64,000 nucleotides of DNA from Natrinema sp. DC36 (GTDB taxonomy: Archaea > Halobacteriota > Halobacteria > Halobacteriales > Natrialbaceae), in contig NZ_CP084472.1 of the NCBI RefSeq assembly GCF_020405225.1, forward strand, positions 1,178,001-1,242,000, read 5' to 3'. Below are positions 17,911 through 24,699 of the stretch, piece by piece (the first letter of the stretch is position 1; the number at the start of each line of letters is the position of its first letter). A model generated the notes under the pieces. It worked only from the letters and a program-made list of their open reading frames with translations, was not told the DNA's origin and searched no databases. Position numbers and translations under genes: made by a program.

Positions 17911-18061
17911 GCCCGGGTGGCTTAGCTGGACATAGCGCCGCACTCATAGGGTTCAGAGATTCGGTGCGGTTTCGCCTTGGAAGCCTCCGTGTCCCTCGAG
18001 GACTGCCGAGCCTCGGACCTGGGACATGCGGAGATCGAGGGTTCGGAGCCCTCCCCGGGCA
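17911..18061 (+). tRNA. tRNA-Met(CAT), elongator, with intron
   Basis: Acceptor stem GCCCGGG (17911-17917) pairs with CCCGGGC (18054-18060), with discriminator A at 18061 and no encoded CCA. The D-arm, the anticodon stem CCGCA/TGCGG (17938-17942 with 18027-18031), anticodon CAT at 17945-17947, and the T-arm GAGGG-TTCGGAG-CCCTC are all present. An intron of about 77 bases (17949-18025) interrupts the anticodon loop at the canonical position 37/38. Haloarchaeal elongator tRNA-Met genes are known to carry introns. Removal needs the archaeal bulge-helix-bulge endonuclease. Its 3' end is repeated at 18205-18227. Confidence 0.92.
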
Positions 18062-18062
18062 C
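18040..18062 (+). repeat. Direct repeat A1: 3' end of tRNA-Met
   Basis: A 23-base stretch covering part of the T-arm and the 3' acceptor of tRNA-Met (key part GGTTCGGAGCC, then CTCCCCGGGCAC) that recurs exactly at 18205-18227 in the same orientation. This is the pattern left when an element integrates in a tRNA 3' end. Confidence 0.85.
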
Positions 18063-18113
18063 TGGCTTTCTACGCGACGTCACGAACGGAGTGAGTGACA
18101 ACGCCGTGAAAAT

Positions 18114-18124
18114 GCCCGGGGAGG
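18114..18124 (-). repeat. Inverted copy of the tRNA-Met 3' acceptor
   Basis: GCCCGGGGAGG is the exact reverse complement of CCTCCCCGGGC, present in both 18050-18060 and 18216-18226. Either copy could pair with it to form a stem. It adds to the impression of a rearranged att region. Confidence 0.6.
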
Positions 18125-18204
18125 CGGAGAACCCGGTGGTCTTGCGTGAGCGACGTGAGGAGCGAACGCAAGGCAGGAAAGTCGAATGAAATGAGTCTTT
18201 CCGT

Positions 18205-18227
18205 GGTTCGGAGCCCTCCCCGGGCAC
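18205..18227 (+). repeat. Direct repeat A2: att-like copy of tRNA-Met 3' end
   Basis: Exact second copy of 18040-18062, 142 bases downstream of it, without the 5' part of a tRNA. It looks like the distal attachment site of an element once integrated in the tRNA, now lost or reduced. Confidence 0.8.
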
Positions 18228-18390
18228 CCATCTACTGCTTCACATGCCCGCCTGAGAACTCCCTCTCACGGGCGTGGGAGACTGAACGGGTCGGCCCTCG
18301 AGTCGGGTGTACCGATACTCGACGAACGGGTAACAGTGCTGTTGACATGTGGCCGTAAAGCGTAATGGACTCTTGTCGAAAACCGGAGGT

Positions 18391-18621
18391 ATGCGAAATA
18401 GCTATATTGTGATTTTCGCTATTGAAGGCGTTGCAATTGGGCTTCTCCTGTATTTAGGACTCCGTCATACTATCCGTCACTTCGTCGATGTTTCTGCAGT
18501 GATACCGCAGTTTCCATACGTCGGCATCGTTGCGAACGGTATCGGCCTCGGGATCGTGCTTCCGTTGGTCGTTCTCGTCGTAATTTCGGTGGTGAGGAAT
18601 CTCGGACTGGACAAAGTGTAG
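18391..18621 (+). CDS. Small two-helix membrane protein
   Basis: 76 aa. Helix 1 is YIVIFAIEGVAIGLLLYLGL (about 5-24) and helix 2 is IVANGIGLGIVLPLVVLVVISVV (about 46-68), separated by RHTIRHFVDVSAVIPQFP. A clear GGAGGT directly before the ATG (18391) gives a leadered start, unusual here. It sits alone between the att-like copies of the two tRNA genes and is more AT-rich than its neighbours, so it may be cargo left by an integrated element. Function unknown. Confidence 0.6.
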   Translation: MRNSYIVIFAIEGVAIGLLLYLGLRHTIRHFVDVSAVIPQFPYVGIVANGIGLGIVLPLVVLVVISVVRNLGLDKV

Positions 18622-18985
18622 CAGGAGTCGAAGGGCCGTCTGTGATTCGATAACCGAGTGTCTCTTTCTGCTCTCTACTGTCGATCACCAACCGCGAAGG
18701 TACGCTACATTGAAGGCGCCATTAAGGCAGGTGAATTGGGGGGAACCAGTAGAGAGTATCGTTTTCGACATGGTGCATACGCGTTCTGCCAGAGTCCGGT
18801 GTGTCGCTCTCGAGAGAGTCGATCGTCATCGGAATCGCTGTGGGAGATCTACGGGTCCATCGATTGGGCCCCGTCCATGACTCTGGGTGGCGAACAACTG
18901 CCGAATCGCTACCCACGGGTGTGACCTGTATATAACGTCGAATTTCCGGTTTCACGTTCCGCCCACGAAGTTGCTCGCGCAGAAG
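18622..18985. other. Intergenic region within the tRNA-flanked segment
   Basis: About 360 bases with no gene that I can support. The minus-strand frame across it (18722-19240) runs antisense through tRNA-Glu and its copy and is a shadow. No integrase fragment is recognisable here. Confidence 0.4.
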
Positions 18986-19010
18986 AGTGCTCCGACTGGG
19001 ATTCGAACCC
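18986..19010 (-). repeat. Direct repeat B2: att-like copy of tRNA-Glu 3' end
   Basis: 25 bases identical to 19089-19113, the acceptor/T-arm end of the minus-strand tRNA-Glu (key part TGCTCCGACTGG). It lies 78 bases downstream of the tRNA's own 3' end with no 5' half, as expected for the second attachment site of a tRNA-targeting element. Confidence 0.82.
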
Positions 19011-19088
19011 GATGCAAATCCTCGCTCCGCTCGGATTTCCGTGCTTCGAATCCCACCTGTGCGCGCTTCGCTCACTACGTTCGCTACA

Positions 19089-19113
19089 GTGCTCCGACTG
19101 GGATTCGAACCCA
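19089..19113 (-). repeat. Direct repeat B1: tRNA-Glu 3' end
   Basis: The 3' portion of tRNA-Glu plus two flanking bases, exactly repeated at 18986-19010 in the same orientation. Confidence 0.85.
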
Positions 19114-19164
19114 GGTCATTGCCGTGAGAGGGCAATATGATTGGCCGGACTACACCATCGGAGC
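19091..19164 (-). tRNA. tRNA-Glu(CTC)
   Basis: Read on the minus strand: acceptor GCTCCGA (from 19164) pairs with TCGGAGC, with discriminator A at 19091 and no encoded CCA. The anticodon stem is TTGCC/GGCAA with loop CTCTCAC, giving anticodon CTC. The T-arm is CTGGG-TTCGAAT-CCCAG. No intron. It is convergent with tRNA-Met 1 kb away. Its 3' end is duplicated at 18986-19010. Confidence 0.95.
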
Positions 19165-19340
19165 GCGACGCGCCGTCTCGCTCCGGGCCCTGCGTCGCGG
19201 TGGTACACAGGACATCGGAGCGGGCGTCGTCTCTATTCAATCGTTGCGCAGTACGATGTTTAAGGATTCCGTTTCGTTTCGGGGCTGTCGACCCCTGTCA
19301 CGCGAGAGCGGCTCAGTGGCCGGCGTTTCGTCGGTGGCCG

Positions 19341-20594
19341 TTACTCGTCGAACGGCGACTTGGTCGCTTCGGGTTCGAAGCCCTCGAGGCTAATGATGTT
19401 CTCGCGGCCGACTCGGAGCTTGCTGATGGTGCCGTCGTCTTCCATATCGGAGAGCAGCATGCTGACCTTGGACTTCGACCAGCCGGTTTCCTCGACGATG
19501 TTGACCTGTTTCATCCGGCCGCCGTTTTCCTGGATGAGCGTGACGACGCGGTCCTCGTCCGTCATGAGTTCCTCGTCGGAGAGTGGTTCGGGCTCTCCGT
19601 TGGACTCACCGTTCGTGTCGGCCGCTGCTGCCGGCGGCGACGAATCGTCGGTCGAATCGGACGCCGTAGCGGCGACGTCCTCGCTTCCGGGCCCGCGTCG
19701 TCGGTACCAGACCACGGCTGCGACGCCGATGCCTGCACAGAGGAGGGCACCGACGAAATACCAGCCCAGACCGAGATTACTCATCGTCGCGAGGAGTCCG
19801 GCTTCGGTACTCGCGGCGCCGGGCCGATCGAACACCGCCCGTGGCCGGCCGTCGATGAACTCTCGCTGGCCGCTCCACCGAACCGACGTCGCGTCCTCGA
19901 GCGAGGTGCCGGCGTACTGTCCGTCGTCGGGTTCGATGGATCGGAAGGTGAGATCGCCGCCCGCCTCAATCACGATCGCCTGATTAGATGCGAGCGGGAG
20001 ACGTTCGAAGATGTCGCCGACGACGATCCGGTCCGCTTCGACGACGCCAAATTCCGTCCAGGTAAAGGACATTTCGACGACGCCCGTCGCGGTAGACTCG
20101 TTCCCGGCAGCGCCCGTGGCAGTGAATTGTTCTTCGACCTGCGCTGAGCGGCGGAAGTTCGTCGCGTCCATCTCTCGACCGGTCGTCTGTGTACCGATTT
20201 CGGTCAGGGTGCGCGATTGATTGGTAAACCCGTCGTACAGATCCGTCTCGTTGGCTTCGAACTCCTCGGCGAAGGTTTCGAAGTTCTCTCTGGCAGCGGT
20301 CGCGTTGTCGTCGTTCGCGAACACCCGTTCGTATCTGAACGTCCACGTCGCGCTGCCGTTCTCGTGGACGGTGATCTCGAACGTCGTCTCGTCGAAGTCC
20401 TGCGTTTCCTGAGTGACGAGCGGGTTTCCGTCCGCTTGGGCGACCATCGTCGCGGATCGCGTCTCGATCGGAGCCGGCTCCGTCGCTGATTGCGAAGCGG
20501 ACCCAGTGTCGGCCACCGCGATCGGTCCGCAGACCCCGATCACGAGCGCGAGGATGACGAGACCGACGAATCCGACGGTGCCCGGCCGGTTCAT
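19341..20594 (-). CDS. Membrane-anchored winged-helix protein
   Basis: 417 aa. An N-terminal signal segment (VGFVGLVILALVIGVCGPIAVA), a large extracellular beta-rich domain with N-glycosylation sites (about 50-270, FEITVHENGSATWTFRYERVF...), one transmembrane helix (LGWYFVGALLCAGIGVAAVVWYRRR, about 275-299), a Ser/Asp-rich linker and a cytoplasmic C-terminal winged helix (TDEDRVVTLIQENGGRMKQVNIVEETGWSKSKVSMLLSDMEDDGTISKLRVGREN). This is the haloarchaeal layout of DUF7345-type sensors joined to a DUF7343-type wHTH. It could pass an outside signal directly to DNA, as a one-component system, or be released by proteolysis. Confidence 0.78.
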   Translation of the reverse strand: MNRPGTVGFVGLVILALVIGVCGPIAVADTGSASQSATEPAPIETRSATMVAQADGNPLVTQETQDFDETTFEITVHENGSATWTFRYERVFANDDNATAARENFETFAEEFEANETDLYDGFTNQSRTLTEIGTQTTGREMDATNFRRSAQVEEQFTATGAAGNESTATGVVEMSFTWTEFGVVEADRIVVGDIFERLPLASNQAIVIEAGGDLTFRSIEPDDGQYAGTSLEDATSVRWSGQREFIDGRPRAVFDRPGAASTEAGLLATMSNLGLGWYFVGALLCAGIGVAAVVWYRRRGPGSEDVAATASDSTDDSSPPAAAADTNGESNGEPEPLSDEELMTDEDRVVTLIQENGGRMKQVNIVEETGWSKSKVSMLLSDMEDDGTISKLRVGRENIISLEGFEPEATKSPFDE

Positions 20595-20802
20595 TCGTCT
20601 ATTCAGTACGTGTCGGAGCTAAAAGTCCTTGTGAATAGCGGGATCGACGCAAACCGGAACACAGGCCGGGTAGTCGGTGGAGCGTTCTCGAGAGCCATAC
20701 GCTCGGGACTTTCGAGACATTGGACTGGATCGTGGTGTCTTTGCTATCGCTGCTCCGGCTCGTGTCGATAGCCACAAATCACTCGACCGAGTAGCGCCGA
20801 AC

Positions 20803-21381
20803 ATGATCACGAACCTCGCGGAAGGCGTACGGGCGTTTACCAGTAACGTCTTTCTCGTCCCCGGCGATCGGCCCGTGCTCGTCGATACGGGTGCGAACTT
20901 TGACCTCGCCGGCGCCGTCCGCGATCGAATCGACGATATCGACGCCGTCATCCTGACGCATACGCACCGCGACCACGTCGGAAACCTCCCGGCGGTGAAA
21001 GACGCCTTCGACGTCGACGCGTGGGGGTACGACACCTCGATCGACGGCGTCGACCACGCGATCGCGGACGAGGAGACGGTCCAGTTGGGTGACCACGAGT
21101 ACGTCGCGCTCCACACGCCCGGCCACAAGAACGATCACCTCTGTTTTCACTCGAGCGACGCGAGCGTGCTGTTCGCGGGAGACCTCGTCTTCCAGAACGG
21201 GAGCTTCGGCCGAACCGATCTCGAGGAGGGCGACCGAGACGCCCTGATCGAGAGCATCGATCGGGTGCTCGAGCGGATCGATCCGGGACTCGAGGCGATG
21301 CACACCGGTCACGGGCCCAGCGTGACGAGCGACCCCTACGACCACGTCGAACTGTCGGCGCAGATGGCGCGACAGATGTGA
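20803..21381 (+). CDS. MBL-fold metallo-hydrolase
   Basis: 192 aa. The metallo-beta-lactamase signature HTHRDHVG (about residues 48-55) follows RPVLVDTGANFDL; HTPGHKNDHLCFH and LFAGDLVFQNG supply the further metal ligands, and a late HTGHGP closes the site. Such proteins are thioesterases, glyoxalase II-like or nucleases; the small size and lack of a second domain fit a generic hydrolase. ATG 20803 was chosen because MITNLAEGVRAFTSNVFLV is the normal N-terminus; the longer frame has no conserved residues. Confidence 0.88.
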   Translation: MITNLAEGVRAFTSNVFLVPGDRPVLVDTGANFDLAGAVRDRIDDIDAVILTHTHRDHVGNLPAVKDAFDVDAWGYDTSIDGVDHAIADEETVQLGDHEYVALHTPGHKNDHLCFHSSDASVLFAGDLVFQNGSFGRTDLEEGDRDALIESIDRVLERIDPGLEAMHTGHGPSVTSDPYDHVELSAQMARQM

Positions 21382-21506
21382 ACTCTCCCCGGCGTCTCGA
21401 ACCACTCGATCCCGAACCACTCGCCTCGAACCACCTGTAGAGAAGTCACCGGAAGTTCGTGATCGGAAACCCGATCAGCGGGCCGTTTGATCCGTCTGAA
21501 GAGCGG

Positions 21507-22343
21507 TTAGACCGGTACTCGACCGACGGCGTCGAGCAACGCGTCGTAGGCGTGATCGTACGCGCGGGCGACCCGTGTGGGATCGTCCCGTGCGTCGTTG
21601 TCGAGCGGTGGCAGCCGGACGCGCTCGAGCGGATCGAGATAGTCGAGCACGTCGGGGACGCGCTTCTCGAGCGTTCCGTCTCTCGGACTCGAGCTCGCGA
21701 TCTCGCAGGCCCGACGGTAGCGATCGCCGTCGTAGATCCGAACGCGACCGGGTTCGACGGCCGCGACGGCGGCGATCGATGCAGGATCCAGCGACGCGAG
21801 CGGGAGCGCGATGTCGCTGTAGGATTCGACGACGGCGACCTCGGTTGCCTCGATTTCGTCGGCCAGTCGTTCGAACGCGGGGACGTACTCCCGTTCGGCG
21901 AGATCGTTGTACTCCTCGACGGTCTCCACGGGGATCGCGTCCGCCAGCGGCAGCGCCTCGGTGACAGCGTCCGGAATCTCTGCGGTCGCGTTGCGGACGA
22001 ACAGCGACTCGTCGACCCCGCGACCGATCCGGTCGACGACGAACTCCCGATCGGTCCGCCCGAGTAAGCCGCTTCCGCCGCCGGGGGTGGGCCGCCAGAG
22101 CCGGTGGACGGGATTGAGTCGTTCGGGCGGTCGATCCCGACCGTTTGCTGCCGAGAGCCGCATCGCATCTTTGCCGTAGAGTCGCCCGCCGTCGAGGGCG
22201 CGACGGCAGTCGTCGTGGTCGAACCAAAAGTCGTTGCCGGCGCGGGGCTTGTAGCCGACCGCACCGGTTCGCTCGAGCAGGCCGGCCGAGAACGTGGTCT
22301 TGCCGGCGTCGACCCGATCGGCACCGACCACGAGGAGGATCAT
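21507..22343 (-). CDS. P-loop ATPase-like protein
   Basis: 278 aa. The N-terminus MILLVVGADRVDAGKTTFSAGLLERTGAVGYKPRAGND carries a Walker A variant of the dethiobiotin synthetase/cobyrinate synthase type (GxxxxxGKT). The rest is helical and acidic with few conserved marks (GKDAMRLSAANG, VAVVESYSDIALPL). I do not know its substrate. Its start overlaps the stop of the DUF5827 gene by ATGA, so the two are coupled and may share a role. Confidence 0.65.
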   Translation of the reverse strand: MILLVVGADRVDAGKTTFSAGLLERTGAVGYKPRAGNDFWFDHDDCRRALDGGRLYGKDAMRLSAANGRDRPPERLNPVHRLWRPTPGGGSGLLGRTDREFVVDRIGRGVDESLFVRNATAEIPDAVTEALPLADAIPVETVEEYNDLAEREYVPAFERLADEIEATEVAVVESYSDIALPLASLDPASIAAVAAVEPGRVRIYDGDRYRRACEIASSSPRDGTLEKRVPDVLDYLDPLERVRLPPLDNDARDDPTRVARAYDHAYDALLDAVGRVPV

Positions 22344-22606
22344 TCTCTCAGGCCGTAGTAGCCGGGCTCGTCCTCGTCGCGGGGCTCGGCGACTACGAGG
22401 TCGTCGGCGTTGGTCATGACCCACGGGATCGCCCAATCGAGCAGAATGTCCTCGGTCTCGGGCTCGAGTTCGGCGTCGGGTTCGACGCCCTGCAACAATC
22501 GAGCGATCTCGTAGACGGTGTACATCTGGTCGTCCTCGAGCAGCTCCGCCGGCGTATAGAAGTCACACGGTGGGAGATTCTCGAACTCCGATTTGGGGAC
22601 GGGCAT
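22340..22606 (-). CDS. DUF5827-family protein
   Basis: 88 aa, acidic: MPVPKSEFENLPPCDFYTPAE, then ARLLQGVEPDAELEPETEDI, then DWAIPWVMTNADDLVVAEP. It matches the haloarchaeal DUF5827 family, of unknown function. The ATG at 22606 is chosen since the longer frame has basic, random-looking residues. It precedes the P-loop protein gene with a 4-base overlap. Confidence 0.75.
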   Translation of the reverse strand: MPVPKSEFENLPPCDFYTPAELLEDDQMYTVYEIARLLQGVEPDAELEPETEDILLDWAIPWVMTNADDLVVAEPRDEDEPGYYGLRE

Positions 22607-22785
22607 ACACCACCGTATCGTCGGCCGGTGCCTAAATGGTTCGTTCCCGATCGATCGAGACGAGAGCGGACGGCCGACCGCGATCTCACGCGTTTGCGAT
22701 GAGCGCCGCTTCCGGACCGGCGCAAGCATTGTGATCTTGCGAAATGGCCGTTGCACTTTACATACTCGGTGCTCGACTACGAACG

Positions 22786-24597
22786 ATGATACAGGGATCT
22801 GACCCCATCTTCTTGATTTACATACTTTCGGCGCTGGTGAGCGGTGCACTCGCGGTGATTCTCTGGCAGCACCGCGGGAAGACCGGCGTGATCCCGCTTC
22901 TCGGGACCGTCCTCGCGGTGGGGGTGTGGGACGTGTCGCTGGTGTTACTGTACGGTGTCGATCATCCCCTTGCAATCACCGTCCTGACCGGAACGTTATT
23001 CCTGGGCGTCGGATTCGCGACGATGACGTTTCTCGTCTTCACCCTCGTGTACACCGGACGGGAGCAATTCCTCACGACTCCGATACTCGCCGTCCTGTCG
23101 GCTGAACCGATACTGTTGGCCGTCCTCGCCGTCGTCAATCCGTCTAATCTTCTCTTCGAGTCGTTCAACGGCGCCTTTAATCCCGGCCCGCTACTCTGGA
23201 TACACCTCGGCTACGCGTACCTCGTTTTGGGACTGGTGACGGTCCTCATATTCGGATTTCTCTACCGGTCTCGGTCGCTGTACAAGGGCCAGAGTGCAGC
23301 GCTCCTCGCCGGAACCCTCGCGACCTGGATCGCAAACGGCGTCTACGTCGCCGGTTTCGTCGAGTTCGATACGTCACCGATCGGATTCGTCGTGGCCGGA
23401 TCGTTGTACGCGGTCGCCATTGTTCGCTACCGACTGGCCGACGTCGTCCCGATCGCTCGCGATCGCGTCATCGATACCGTCACAGACGCCGTCTTCGTCG
23501 TCGATACGGGTGACCGGATCATCGATATCAATCCCGCCGCGCGGGACCTGTTCGAGGACGCCGACAGAGCCGTGATCGGAACCGATGTCCACTCGTTGGT
23601 CGACGGCTATCCCGTCTTGGAAGAACAGTACGACGAGATCACGACCGCCCTGGTCGAATCGGAGCGGGAGTTTTCGCTCGATACCGTCGCCTTCCACGTT
23701 CGGTCGACGCCGATCGAGGACAGCCGGGATCGCCACGTCGGCTGGCTGCTCATCATCCGTGACATTACCGAACGGATACGCCACGAAGAACGCCTCGAGC
23801 AACAGAACGAGCGTCTGGAACAGTTCGCGAACATCGTTTCCCACGATCTTCGAAACCCGCTGAACGTCGCGGACGGCTACCTCGATCTTGCTCGCGAGGC
23901 CGACGATCCGGTCCAGTATTTCGACGAGATCGAGCGATCACACGACCGAATGGAGACGATCATCGAAGACGTGCTCGCGCTCGCCCGGGAGGGATCGGCG
24001 GTCACCGATCCCGAACCGGTCTCACTCGCCGATCTCTCCGAGCGAGCCTGGGAGAACGTCGACACCGGCGATTCCACCCTCTCCGTCGCGTCGGAGTTGA
24101 CCTTCTTCGGCGACTCCGACCGAGTGGTGCGCCTGTTCGAGAACTTGTTTCGCAACGCCGTCGAACACGGTTCGACGAGCCCTGACTCGCAGGCTCGTCA
24201 GGACGCCGTGGAGCACGGCTCCACGAGCCGTTCAGAACCTGACGGTTCTGAAGACGCGATCGAACACGGCATCCCGGACGAGCGCAACGAGGATGACGTG
24301 ACGGCCGCGTCGCTTGCGGTCGACGTGGGGGCGGTCACGTCCGACAGTGGCGATCCGGTGGGTTTCTACGTCGCTGACGACGGTCGGGGTTTGCCTGAGG
24401 GGGGCGAACGCGTCTTCGAGGACGGGTATTCCACCGCACAGGACGGCACCGGGTTCGGGCTGAGTATCGTCCGGGGTATCGCGACCGCTCACGGCTGGTC
24501 CGTCGAGGCCGGCGAGAGCGACACTGGCGGTGCCAAGTTCGAATTCCTCGGCATCGAGGTCGCCGTTCCGGACGAACCCGAACGGACGGTTCGGTAA
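22786..24597 (+). CDS. Membrane histidine kinase 1, with in-frame insertions
   Basis: 603 aa. An N-terminal seven-helix sensor (about 8-215, HisKA_7TM type) is followed by a PAS-like domain (VTDAVFVVDTGDRIIDINPAARDLF, about 230-330), a HisKA domain with the phosphoacceptor His353 in VSHDLRNPLNVADGYLDL, and a HATPase domain (N box ENLFRNAVEHG 452-462, G1 DDGRG 531-535, G2 GTGFGLS 554-560). After the N box the motif AVEHGSTS is repeated twice more (474-481, then AIEHG 491-495), the product of palindromic DNA. Start 22786 is preferred to 22744 because a TATA-like TTTACATAC (22757-22765) lies between the two. No response regulator is adjacent. Confidence 0.9.
   Translation: MIQGSDPIFLIYILSALVSGALAVILWQHRGKTGVIPLLGTVLAVGVWDVSLVLLYGVDHPLAITVLTGTLFLGVGFATMTFLVFTLVYTGREQFLTTPILAVLSAEPILLAVLAVVNPSNLLFESFNGAFNPGPLLWIHLGYAYLVLGLVTVLIFGFLYRSRSLYKGQSAALLAGTLATWIANGVYVAGFVEFDTSPIGFVVAGSLYAVAIVRYRLADVVPIARDRVIDTVTDAVFVVDTGDRIIDINPAARDLFEDADRAVIGTDVHSLVDGYPVLEEQYDEITTALVESEREFSLDTVAFHVRSTPIEDSRDRHVGWLLIIRDITERIRHEERLEQQNERLEQFANIVSHDLRNPLNVADGYLDLAREADDPVQYFDEIERSHDRMETIIEDVLALAREGSAVTDPEPVSLADLSERAWENVDTGDSTLSVASELTFFGDSDRVVRLFENLFRNAVEHGSTSPDSQARQDAVEHGSTSRSEPDGSEDAIEHGIPDERNEDDVTAASLAVDVGAVTSDSGDPVGFYVADDGRGLPEGGERVFEDGYSTAQDGTGFGLSIVRGIATAHGWSVEAGESDTGGAKFEFLGIEVAVPDEPERTVR
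24174..24252 (+). repeat. Pair of in-frame palindromic insertions in histidine kinase 1
   Basis: Two inverted repeats lie inside the coding region just after the N box. The first is GACGAGCC (24174-24181) with GGCTCGTC (24192-24199), overlapping CCTGAC/GTCAGG. The second is TTCAGAACC (24231-24239) with GGTTCTGAA (24244-24252), a perfect 9-bp stem with a 4-base loop. Each is followed by a codon-diverged copy of the (D/N)A(V/I)EHG motif. The two sister kinases lack them. Confidence 0.75.
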
Positions 24598-24699
24598 CCG
24601 ACTGCGTCGGCCGATTCGGTCGACCACTGACCGGACCCCGCTCGCCGTGTCAGTCGAACGGCCAGTGTACTTTATGTGTTCGCTACTCGAGTACGCACA

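Noticed and set aside
18205-18227. A second tRNA-Met gene
   Set aside because: Only the T-arm and 3' acceptor are present; there is no anticodon arm or 5' acceptor before it.
18722-19240. 172-aa minus-strand frame across tRNA-Glu
   Set aside because: It runs through the tRNA gene and its att-like copy; the repeated peptide GSNPSRST is just the translated tRNA 3' end.
24157-24270. A CRISPR or tandem-repeat array inside a kinase gene
   Set aside because: The copies are diverged, in frame, only three in number, and separated by palindromic rather than unique spacers.
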